Shown in pieces: positions 10,401-17,445 of a stretch of DNA of 64,000 nt. Where the stretch lies: the NCBI RefSeq assembly GCF_000237925.1, contig NC_031500.1:11247753-11311752 (forward strand), written 5' to 3'. The translations under genes and the position numbers were made by a program. A model generated the notes under the pieces. The model searched no databases. It had not been told where the DNA came from and saw nothing but the letters and a program-made list of their open reading frames with translations. This stretch comes from Schistosoma mansoni. Its lineage: Eukaryota > Platyhelminthes > Trematoda > Strigeidida > Schistosomatidae. Position 1 is the stretch's first letter. Every line of letters starts with the position of its first letter.

Positions 10401-11018
10401 AGCTAAAACGTATATTAAGTATTGTTTCTCGGCCTACCTCTAAAACCCAATTTTGAAGGCTAACGATAGCTATATCTACTCATATTACCTTCGGACTCAT
10501 ACAACTAACACTGAAAAATAAGCTGATTTAGTCCCTAAATACATTTAATCAAACATATTAAGCGACTTTCACTAAAAGCTGTCGTACTTTATTGAATGCT
10601 TCCAGGCTTCTCGTTGCCTCATCTTCCAAAACGCGAATTCTGTTATGATTGAGTTCATGGTCTTCAGTTCTTTTGAAGTATTCACGTGCATCACAAGCAA
10701 CACGAATGTTAGTTATAAAAGCGTCTCCATCGCGAACAAGTTTGGATATCCTTTTACTACTCAGCTCGATCTGAGATCTCCCTAACCCAATATCTTCTTT
10801 GCTTGACTTGGTTTCATTAGAATGAACGTCGCCTCTATTTTCAGTGTAAAAGAATAAAATGTATTATGAACTTGCCTTAAGCGCTCCAATCTGTTTTGTA
10901 GTTTTATGCGTCGAGCGGCAATCCTTTGTTGGATATCATCTGAATCTATTGAGGGTCCAACATTTTTTATCTCTTTCTCTTTGAAGTAAATGTTTTTATT
11001 TTGGTCATTCAAGGCCAT
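1270..11018 (-). CDS. DRC1: Dynein regulatory complex subunit 1 (DRC1/CCDC164), 5' part
   Basis: Role (known): DRC1 is a coiled-coil scaffold of the nexin-dynein regulatory complex that links outer doublets in motile axonemes. In a fluke this means sperm flagella, flame cells and ciliated larval epithelium. Seen: five minus-strand exons at 11018-10876, 10834-10588, 3472-3416, 3306-3232 and 1407-1270. They join in frame into about 220 residues that align along their whole length with the N-terminal half of vertebrate DRC1. Shared stretches include [17 protein letters not shown] near residue 21, [19 protein letters not shown]-like [10 protein letters not shown] and [21 protein letters not shown]. 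The later part is heptad-like coiled coil. The start at 11018 is chosen because it gives the expected N-terminus. Introns are 41, 7115, 109 and 1824 nt. The gene runs off the left edge, so its C-terminal half is absent here. Confidence 0.9.
1500..1745 (-). repeat. S2 SINE (tRNA-derived, hammerhead-like), minus strand
   Basis: Read on the minus strand it has a tRNA-like head, then TTGAGGAGTCCCGTGC, TGGGACGAAAC, and the family tail ending TGGTCTAGCTTCGATC..ATGAATTCAAC. The core has U where the hammerhead consensus has C3. It lies in DRC1 intron 4. Confidence 0.7.
2090..2460 (-). mobile_element. RTE-clade LINE, 3' end fragment
   Basis: Minus-strand sequence matches the C-terminal coding end and 3' end of the RTE fragment at 47645-49480: [15 protein letters not shown], then [13 protein letters not shown], then the [18 protein letters not shown] end, finishing near TTACTTACTTAATTA. 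It is 5'-truncated and lies in DRC1 intron 4. The plus-strand ORF at 2197-2439 is only its shadow. Confidence 0.75.
2901..3062. repeat. Fold-back inverted repeat in DRC1 intron 4
   Basis: The left arm 2901-2934 and right arm 3030-3062 are reverse complements with one mismatch over about 33 bp, separated by about 95 bp. It could be a small MITE-like element or a hairpin in the DRC1 pre-mRNA. No coding potential. Confidence 0.8.
3232..3306 (-). CDS. DRC1: DRC1 exon 4
   Basis: Twenty-five codons ([24 protein letters not shown]), acceptor ..TTAG, donor GTAAGT, phase 0. They match MLNTQQLHCAGLL..DKNKLISEL of vertebrate DRC1. Confidence 0.88.
3416..3472 (-). CDS. DRC1: DRC1 exon 3
   Basis: Nineteen codons ([14 protein letters not shown]) between a good acceptor (TTTGTGTAG) and donor GTAAGA. 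They match the EITSKWEEG..ELWE segment of vertebrate DRC1. Intron phase is 0 on both sides. Confidence 0.85.
3608..4040 (-). mobile_element. RTE-clade LINE fragment, internally deleted
   Basis: On the minus strand the right part (3790-4040) corresponds to the RT segment seen at about 48620-48850 (QQAGF..STDQ to FIDYEKAF region). The left part (3608-3790) corresponds to the 3' end at about 47650-47830. The sequence between is missing, so the copy has a large internal deletion. It lies in DRC1 intron 2, just upstream of exon 3 on the minus strand. Confidence 0.7.
4213..4384 (+). repeat. 5' LTR of fossil C, left piece
   Basis: Matches the first half of the 323-bp LTR of element A (TAAATAAATC, CATCTAGCTGAAGG, GCACCAGATCACGAGTGG). 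It is cut at 4384 by the LINE, and the right piece resumes at 7653. Confidence 0.8.
4379..7652 (-). mobile_element. Full-length RTE-clade LINE with target-site duplication
   Basis: The element body is 4385-7646 (about 3.26 kb, the usual RTE size). It is flanked by CAGCTT at 4379-4384 and 7647-7652, a 6-bp target-site duplication. Read on the minus strand it has a 57-nt 5' leader, one long ORF (7589-4554), a short 3' UTR and a 3' end of AAAT repeats (4385-4408), typical of RTE elements. It resembles the schistosome SR2/SR3/Perere-3 group; I cannot choose between these without a search. It lies in DRC1 intron 2, inside an LTR. Confidence 0.9.
4554..7589 (-). CDS. RTE LINE ORF: AP endonuclease-reverse transcriptase
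   Basis: A single uninterrupted frame of 1011 codons. It encodes the nicking endonuclease and reverse transcriptase of target-primed retrotransposition, which act on nuclear DNA. Residues 1-270 are an AP-type endonuclease: [28 protein letters not shown] and a terminal SDHALV. Residues about 480-770 are the [59 protein letters not shown] and [10 protein letters not shown], with the catalytic YADD near residues 732-735. The C-terminal part includes the [27 protein letters not shown] block usual for RTE. No stop or frameshift is visible, so the copy may be young and could encode a full protein. Confidence 0.92.
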   Translation of the reverse strand: MNTEAVFLKPRTPFKLPSFNVRTLMQIGRQVGLAMSLESLDVDVCCLSETRIQDSSEVLQIRSPSVASKSLFHVRLSGDSVASSSGFAGVDVALSAKAEAALIDWIPINSRLCAVRLESSIKVRRNQREKRCLFVISAYAPTDCSPDAIKDEFYHQLTVLLQKARSTDIVVLAGDLNAQVEHLGTEESCLIGRWGLVGCRTDNGDRLLQLCTDYNLFLASTNFRHSHRRCATWRPPSASQAWTQIDHIAISYRWRGCVQDCRSFWSTYLESDHALVCANLTLLFSGRRIDRHQRIDVSKLAATSVASKYRAELAARLANIPPKSIDEHWLHLHDTMKMASKAACGFAKRPAYKHWVSSGSLQLMEARRSTLGDCEFDHKRRLLLSEIGQSLRKDREAWWSERANEMEAAAASGNCRKLFQLILATGSKKSGVSETIYEDDGMPITNISRRLGRWVEFFEGQFNWPAAPATSTSLSCPPWPVTTDPPNEAEVRKELQLLKRYKSSGPDDLPPALFKDGGDFLTKELTELFTRVWESESVPTSWNESIVVPIFKKGSRCSCNNYWGISLLPIASKLFASVILRRLFKTRERLTREEQAGFRSGRGCIDHIFTLRQMLEHRHTYRRPTIIVFLDISAAFDSLNRTVLWDCLLKNGGPEKFINILKALYTNTSGRVRIYNPLSPLFHSSSGVRQGCPISPFLFNFAIDDILETALMDVSNGGVDMLPGERLLDLEYADDIVLLCDNAQGMQSALNQLAISVRRYGMCFAPSKCKVFLQDWQDSHPVLTLDGEQIEVVEKFVYLGSYISAGGGVSDEIDARIAKARVAYANLGHLWRLRDVSLAGKGRIYNALVRAVLLYACETWPLQVEDVRRLSVFDHRCLRRIADIQWRHHVSNAEVRHRVFGRRDDTSIGVTILKHRLRWLGHVLRMSSHKLPRRALFADSGTGWKKRRGGQCMTWCRGMKESCKGLASVSPSRLPGWGPRDGATQWLETLSDMAQNRSQWHAFCNLLLLSS
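7653..7822 (+). repeat. 5' LTR of fossil C, right piece
   Basis: Matches the second half of the element A LTR (AAATATATC, CTGACTTCTGAT, GTTGTCAAACT, CTGTGGCAT). A decayed primer-binding-site-like segment follows at the place where element A has TGGTGAGCCCGACGTGAT. Confidence 0.75.
8140..9480 (+). pseudogene. Gag-protease-RT remnant of fossil C
   Basis: The plus strand parallels element A from its gag (VSEPY, RMRK-like RMQE) through a protease ([11 protein letters not shown] around 8845-8880) to the start of RT. It is heavily broken, with no usable ORF. It is identified by its order and similarity to element A at 12160-13430. Confidence 0.7.
9920..10150 (+). mobile_element. CR1-clade LINE 3' end fragment
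   Basis: Encodes the typical CR1 ORF2 end ([21 protein letters not shown], then a stop near 10015), followed by a 3' UTR with TTCTTGCCTGGAGGTATTGGTGA. It is 5'-truncated and lies in DRC1 intron 2. Confidence 0.65.
10588..10834 (-). CDS. DRC1: DRC1 exon 2
   Basis: Follows the 41-nt intron (acceptor ..GAAAATAG). One base completes the split Arg codon, then 82 codons follow. It contains [19 protein letters not shown] and [16 protein letters not shown], which correspond to the TELVTNIQVAID..RRVEEE region of vertebrate DRC1. The donor GTACGA at 10587 is weak, but the next exon joins in phase. Confidence 0.85.
10876..11018 (-). CDS. DRC1: DRC1 exon 1 (start codon)
   Basis: Forty-seven codons plus two bases, beginning with ATG in the context AAACAATGG. 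It carries the conserved GPSID..QRIAARR block. It ends ..TTAAG followed by GCAAGT, a GC-type donor. Moving to the nearby GT two bases on would put a stop codon in the next exon, so the GC donor is favoured. Confidence 0.85.
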
Positions 11019-11570
11019 TGTTTTGAAAAAGCTCGGAAACAGTTTCTATGATTACAGCTAATGTCCAATATACTCAATAGACAATATTAATAGGACATGT
11101 TTGTATAAATCACTTGATTTCTTTTTACTGTGCAATAGAAAGTAGTCTAGTCACTCGACTGCACTACTTTCAGTCGTTTAGATAGATATTTGTGGACTTG
11201 TACATTAAGCAGTATGAGTGAGTGTGTCCGAACGTGCATTATAGAATGTAAAACTTGGTGATTCGCAATAACTGCAACAGCAAAGCGCATAAGTTGCGTT
11301 ATCATATCGTTTTATATATATAGTGGATATCCGGTTGAGACTATCGTTTAAAAATTAAGAACGTCAATGGCTTTGTGGGAATATGACGAATGGACAGTAG
11401 GTGAGGTTCGGGAACAAAACTACTACTAACTACTACTACTACTACCGAGCATAATAATCCAAACTAACGTCCATGATGTTATTGCTAATGTTTGCAGACA
11501 TGGGGTAGTTGCGACTTGCTTATACCATATTGCTAAAGATTCGCTGAAAGGTACACGGCAAAAATCACAT

Positions 11571-11893
11571 TGTAGCGGTAAATAAATCTACAAAATCAAT
11601 AGCTCTGTAAGTGTTCGACATTGGATGCTGACCACATTATTTTTTATGGACTCATCTAGCTGAAGGTGCTTGGTCATGTATCCGCACCAGATCACGAGTG
11701 GGAATAGCGTGCTCAACTTCTCCTGCAATCACTAGCCAGTTTAGATCAATCACTCCTCGATATATTGATAATCTATCAAATATATCTTCCAACCTCCTCG
11801 CTTCTGACTTTTGATTTCATTGGGTGGACGCGGTTCAATCACAGGTGTTGCTGGTTTAAGTGTTGTCAAACTACAATGCCTGTGGTGTCTTCT
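11571..11893 (+). repeat. 5' LTR of element A
   Basis: Starts TGTAGCGGTAAATAAATC and ends ..GTGGTGTCTTCT, 323 bp, paired with the 3' LTR of equal length. It begins 552 bp upstream of the DRC1 start codon, on the opposite strand. Confidence 0.88.
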
Positions 11894-11894
11894 T

Positions 11895-11912
11895 TGGTGA
11901 GCCCGACGTGAT
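11895..11912 (+). other. Primer-binding site of element A (tRNA-Trp-like)
   Basis: TGGTGAGCCCGACGTGAT lies just after the 5' LTR. It is nearly complementary to the 3' end expected of eukaryotic tRNA-Trp, the primer I recall for CsRn1-clade elements. The tRNA identity is from memory. Confidence 0.7.
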
Positions 11913-12057
11913 CTGGTACACCAACCTACTAATTGTGAGTCTATTCCTTTTTGGAATTTCATGAGTCAATGATTTATTTTAACTTTTATGCGTTGTGATA
12001 TTTTTTCGATTTCTCGGATTTATTTTTTTTTCTTCATTATCATACTTGATTTTTCAT

Positions 12058-12630
12058 TATGACGGGACAGACACCCAAGGTACTTAAGTTAAAGACTATG
12101 TCTCCACCTTCGCTTAAACTAATGCCCTTCTGGCCAGACAACATTGAAGCCTGGTTCTGAATCACAGAGGCCGATTTCTATGAGCTTGGAATGACTGATT
12201 TACGTGCACAATTCATCGCGGTTGTAAAGGCACCTCTGCACGAATTCAACAGGTACGTCACACCTGGTTTGTTTGCTAGTGATGTTTCGGAACCTTACGA
12301 AAGTCTAAAACGGCCCATTCTGAAATGCGGACATCTAACCGATAGACAAAGGTTAGATCACCTGCTTAATAACATCAACTTGCAAGATGGTTTCGCGACA
12401 GACATGTTGCTAAGAATGAGAAAGGTAATTGGCCAAAGAACTTTCGATGATGGCTCATTCAGACAACTTTTCTTGTCTAAACTTCCTCAACAGAGGCAAG
12501 CAGTTCTTGCCTCGTTTCAAAGCAGGGCCGTATATGAGCTGGCTGCATCTGCTAACCGCATCACGAAATCTAGTGTCGAGGTTTTTTCAGTCAAAGAAAG
12601 ACCTCAAACGACCCAAAATGACCGGTGATC
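12058..12630 (+). pseudogene. Gag region of element A
   Basis: Begins at an ATG (MTGQTPKVLKLKT) and includes DLRAQFIAVVKA, FNRYVTPGLF, DRQRLDHLL, FRQLFLSKLPQQRQAVLAS and ANRITKS, a gag-like helical protein. It is broken. The remnant at 8140 is a relative. Confidence 0.7.
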
Positions 12631-12689
12631 GTATCATAACCAGTATGGGAAGTCTTCCAGAAGTTGCAGAAAACCCTGCAGTTATCCGA

Positions 12690-12995
12690 AACCCAAATCG
12701 ACCGACAATGAAAACAATTCTGGAAACTTTCCAGCCGGCACAAGTTAACGGCTACCGTAGCCGGAGAACATAGCCGTCTGTTATACGTCACAGATATGAT
12801 CGCGAAAGTTCATTTTCTCTCCGATACTGGCACAGAAGTTAGTGTTCTTCCTGCAAATTCTAATCACCGGCTTCACGAATCTGTTTTAAACGTACAGGCG
12901 GTAAATGGAAAGCCGATCGCTACTTATGGGAAAAAGTATGTTTACCTCAACGTGGGTTGACGCAAACCCATTCACTGGATCTTCTTTGTTGCAGA
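12690..12995 (+). pseudogene. Protease region of element A
   Basis: Holds the retropepsin-like segment KVHFLSDTGTEVSVLPANSN with the DTG active site, then VQAVNGKPIATYGKK. It is broken and was identified by similarity to the protease at the start of element B pol. Confidence 0.7.
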
Positions 12996-13259
12996 TGTTT
13001 CTATGGCAGTCTGTGGAATAGGTCTCCTACAACACCACAATCTACTCATCGATACGTGCAAACGGAGGCTAGTAGACGGAGACACTAATTTATCTGTTTG
13101 TTTAACTTCTTTTCCCGGTTGCAGATTATTCTCAGTCACAACTAGGCACACAATAGACCCATTTTATCAACCATTACTCGATAAGTACCAACCGCAACCG
13201 AGATCGCCGTGTGTGGCCAGCAATATTACACGTTAAAACGTGACTACAGGACCAACTGT

Positions 13260-13992
13260 ATTCACAAAAGCACGCCGACTGGCTCCCGAAGAGCTGAGGC
13301 TGTCCGAAAACGAGTATGACCACATGATAGAGTTAGGAATCATTTGAACGTCAAACAGCCCGTGAGCATCTGCCATGCACATGATCCCTAAAAAAGACAG
13401 CAACGATTGGCGTTCAACTGGTGACTATCGGCGTTTGAATGCAAAAACCATTCCCGATCGTTACCCTTTACCTCACATTCACGATTTGACAGCTACCTTG
13501 AAAGGTACGACAGTCTTTTCGAAAATCGACTTGGTTAAAGCCTATGACCGAATCCCCATGGCTACTGACGATATTCCGAAAACTGCAATCACCACTCCCT
13601 TCGGTCTCTACGAATTTTTACGAATACCTTTCGACCTAAGAAACGCTGCCCAGGCTTTCCAAAAATTCATAGGTGACGTTTTTCGAGGTCTCAACTTCAT
13701 ACATGCGTATGTTGATGACTGCCTGATAGCATGTCCGGAAAAAAAGTATCATCTCCAGCATCTGGACATTGTGTTCGAACGACTTCAAAGGCATGACCTT
13801 ACTGTAAACATTCAGAAATGCTATACCGGAACCGACTCCTTAGATTTCCTAGGACACACTATTGTTGCACAAGCCATCAGACCTCTTGGACGCGAAATAG
13901 CGGTCATTCTGGATTACCCAGAACCGATTAGGCATCTGCGCACATTTAACAGTCTTGTAAGTTTATATAGACGGTTCATACCGAAATGCGCG
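13260..13992 (+). pseudogene. Reverse transcriptase region of element A
   Basis: Ty3/gypsy [58 protein letters not shown], the catalytic YVDD stretch near 13708-13722, and LDFLGHTI. It is cut at 13992 where the B-type LTR begins. The rest of A's polymerase lies elsewhere in the window. Confidence 0.85.
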
Positions 13993-14278
13993 TGTAACAG
14001 CTCAGGTTGGTTGGTTAAGAGTTGACCCCAAACAACCAAGCATATTCTAAAACAGTATTGTTCAAGTATTCATTCACTTCCTTACTTTTTGTAAGCGTTA
14101 TATTCCCTATTATCTTATATTGAATGTTGAGAGCCTTTGTTTGTCTGAACAGATAATCCCACGCTCCACTGTGACTGCACGAAGATCGAAATAAAGACCT
14201 ATTCACTACTTCTCTGGTTTCTTCTATCAATAGCACGAGGGTTACCTTAATGCACGAAAGTGGCGAGCCCTTTTTGAA
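13993..14278 (+). repeat. LTR copy of the element B family, plus orientation
   Basis: Starts TGTAACAGCTCAGG, contains an AATAAA signal (ATCGAAATAAAGACC), and ends near CCCTTTTTGAA. It is the reverse complement of the copies ending at 15890 and 21889. It matches the 15890 copy without visible difference over about 250 bp and differs from the 21889 copy at about three positions. Confidence 0.85.
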
Positions 14279-14289
14279 TGCCAAAGTGT

Positions 14290-15540
14290 CGTTCCATAAA
14301 TGAGTTGGGCTGCAGTTTATCCAGTGTCAGCTTTCACTGCATTGCGAATACCTAGTTAGAGGAGTGGAAAAGCGTCGGTCTACTGTGAAACGTTTGCAGT
14401 TGATAGAGAAGCTTCTAGTTGCCGGTGAAAGCGTTCTACCGACCTGTTTGCTTGTAGGTGGTAGGCGGTCGTTCGAGAGCGAGTGATTCCTGATAGTGTG
14501 GTCAGACAACGAAAAAGTCCAGATTCAAACTGGCGTCCGCGGTCCGTAGTGATGGTTGAAAGGCAGCCAAAATTTGCTTCCCATCGTTCGACGAAGGCGT
14601 AGGCCACTGCTTCAGCAGTAATGTCCTTGATAGGTACTGCTTCTGGCCATCGATTGAAACGGTCTACGAACGTAAAAAGATGAGAGTATCTATTTGAATC
14701 TGGTAAGTGTCCTACCAAATCCAGATGAACATGTTCGAAACGAGGATCAGGAGTTTTGAATGAGCCTAAGGGACATTTGTTGTGTCTAACAACCTTAGAT
14801 TTCTGGCAATTTACACATGAGTGCGCCCACTCCATCCAGTCTTTATTCATACCAGGCCAGCAAAGCCTTTCTGCTTTAAGCTTGGTGGATGCACGAACAC
14901 CTGGATGAGAAAGTTTGTGCAACGTATTGAAGACGTTGTGTCGATAATGTTTTGGTACGATTGGGCGATCCCTACCTGTAGATGTGTCACATAGTAAGGT
15001 TTCCTTACCTGTTCCCACCTGTTTAATACGCAGTTTTAGAGTTGTCGAGGATAACTCGGGCTGAAGGTCAGTGTCTTCCTTTTGAAGCTGGGCGAAACTG
15101 TTAAAGGAAGTTGTAAGAGACAAGGCGTCTGCAACTACATTGTTTGTTCTAGAAATGTGTTGGATATCTGAAGTAAACTGCGAAATGTAGTCCAGTTGTC
15201 GAGACTCTCGAGGTGAGTACTTGTCTGAGGATGAGGTCAAAGAGAAAGTAAGAGGTTTATGATCGGTAAAAAAGGTGAATTCCCGGCCTACGATAGAGTG
15301 TTGAAAGTGCCGTACAGCACAATACATAGCTATGAGTTCCCTACCGAAAGTGATGTACCTAGATTCAGTGTCTAGCAACCGCCTGGAGAAAAATGCCGAA
15401 GGTTGCCAGGAGTGGTTAACCCATTGTTGAAAGACTACTCCGATTGCTGAGTCGGATACGTCTACTGCTATATTAATGGGCGCTTGAGTGTCCTGATGTG
15501 CAGCATGGTTGCCCTTGCGATAAGTCCCTTAACTATGGAG
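14290..15540 (-). pseudogene. RNase H-integrase region of element A, inverted
   Basis: Minus-strand Ty3/gypsy coding sequence. RNase H comes first ([53 protein letters not shown]). Then the integrase zinc finger (LSHPGVRASTKL..CVNCQKSK) and core (VHLDLVGHLPDSN, TTDRGRQFES). It lies opposite to A's RT and between opposed B-type LTRs, as expected if the block flipped. It is broken. Confidence 0.8.
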
Positions 15541-15610
15541 AATGATTTGCGCGCGGGGTCGTTCAAATCATAGATTCCGCATTTCCAGGAAGTTGGTCGG
15601 TTAGCGGTTT

Positions 15611-15890
15611 CATAAGGGACGCGTTTCGTCGCTTAAGGCAACCCTCGTGCTATTGATAGAAGAAACCAGAGAAGTAGTGAATAGGTCTTTATTTCGATCT
15701 TCGTGCAGTCACAGTGGAGCGTGGGATTATCTGTTCAGACAAACAAAGGCTCTCAACATTCAATATAAGATAATAGGGAATATAACGCTTACAAAAAGTA
15801 AGGAAGTGAATGAATACTTGAACAATACTGTTTTAGAATATGCTTGGTTGTTTGGGGTCAACTCTTAACCAACCAACCTGAGCTGTTACA
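15611..15890 (-). repeat. 3' LTR of element B
   Basis: On the minus strand it begins TGTAACAGCTCAGG at 15890, right after a purine tract. It matches the other B-type LTRs closely to about 15633 and loosely from there to about 15611. The outer boundary is uncertain. Confidence 0.75.
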
Positions 15891-15891
15891 T

Positions 15892-17445
15892 TAGCTTCCC
15901 CCTAGAATCGACTTCCGTAGGAACGTCGGTTCGATTAACCTATCTATCGAAAACACCTTAGTTCTATTTCTCATCCCAAGGCGAAATTATCAACTCGCTC
16001 ACTATTTGACTTACAATCAGTTACGACTAACGCTTTCAACGATAGTCCATGGATGTCTCTTCATTTACTAGCTTGTCATCTTATTTTGTAGCATGTGATC
16101 TTTTCTACAACTATCGCTGACGGTTTGCTGCGTGCTTTCAAGAGAAAGTGTGAGAATGTGGAATAAGGATATCTGAGGAAGTGCCGCGAGCGGGCTACCC
16201 AACACCATGTTGGTGAGGTACGATTTTTCCATGCTCAGACAGGCTATCATGTGTTTACTCACCTGCCTCTTCAGTCGCCCTCAAGTAAAAAGTAAAGAAG
16301 AGTCTACTTCAAAGGTAATGGTGAAAATCAAGCAAACCTGAAGAACTGCTCCACTGCCTACATAAAATAATAAGATACAAAATGGAAATACATAAATGCA
16401 ATTGATAATTGTTCGGTTCATGTAAGTGCTTGGCCTCCAGAACGGATTGGTATTCTGGAAGGAAATAAACATAGTGTAGATATCTTGTGCACGAAGAACC
16501 ATGAAAACAACAACAAAAAAACTCTTTTGTAATGCATATATGTAAAAGGGTGAACTTGCTAGAAGTTGGACTCTTTAACAAAATCGATCAAATGCATGAC
16601 CTTGAGCCAGTGACGACCGCCTTTTACAACTAGGTGCGTAACCAAGGGTGCATCAGAGTAATCCACAAGACGGAAACGAATATACGATTAAGAAGCAAAA
16701 AAGAAATTGTGTGGAGTATGCGGACCAAGTACAGTTGTGTCAAATACCCTTTTCTGGTTTGATTTAGGTATGCATGATATATTGAAGCAATATTTCGTCA
16801 ATTCATCCAAGTAACGAATTGGTTTGCACCTCAGAAGTGTGTAAGTCCTATTACTCATTAGTATTATGAATGATTAGTCGATAAAAGGAAAAATTGCAGT
16901 CATTCCCCCGTGGTTTGATGTGGTCTAATGGCTAGGCACACGGTCCAGCATTCAGGAGGGCAGAGGTTCGAGCGCGTGGGGCCTGCGTTTTGTTCACCAA
17001 AACCCCCTTCAATACGACGTTTGTTGGCAAACACTTATTAATAGTAGTATTAATCGTATCAAGCTACTAAACATATCTTCGACCGAAAATATTGGAACAG
17101 TACAAGTTCTTTGTTTGTATTAATAATAATACTATAGAAAAATGTATACAGATATATAAGAAGTACAACCAACATAGTTAATTAACCAGAAAAAGAAATT
17201 ATAAAGCTCGCCTGGGTTGCTTTTTGAATTCGTTGTACTTGCCAGTGTTAGTTGTATGAGTTTGATTAAAATCCTCAGCCATCGTTTCGGAATACCTAGC
17301 TTATGTGTCCAGTATTTAGAAAAAATATTTAACATAACACTTATATATCAAAGGTAAAAGGTCTGGGGAGTTGTATGTGAGGCGGAATGAGGAAAAAAAA
17401 TTATTTTTAAGTAGATGCAGGGTCTGATTAGCTACGTGGTTAGAT
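15892..17445 (-). other. 3' region of element B between pol and 3' LTR; no ORF recognised
   Basis: About 1.55 kb, long for this clade, whose 3' LTR usually follows pol closely. Only short ORFs (under 100 codons) occur, none recognised. It contains a tRNA-like SINE near 16910-17060 on the plus strand. It may include later insertions; I cannot say more. Confidence 0.5.
16910..17060 (+). repeat. tRNA-like SINE head inside element B
   Basis: Box A-like TGGTCTAATGGCTAGGCA and box B-like AGGTTCGAGCG lie about 45 bases apart, but there is no acceptor-stem pairing, so this is a SINE-like relic and not a tRNA gene. Confidence 0.5.

Noticed and set aside
10079-10402. Plus-strand 107-codon ORF between DRC1 exon 2 and the LINE fragments
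   Set aside because: It starts in a CR1 3' UTR and runs into AT-rich intron; hydrophobic composition comes from AT content, with no domain.
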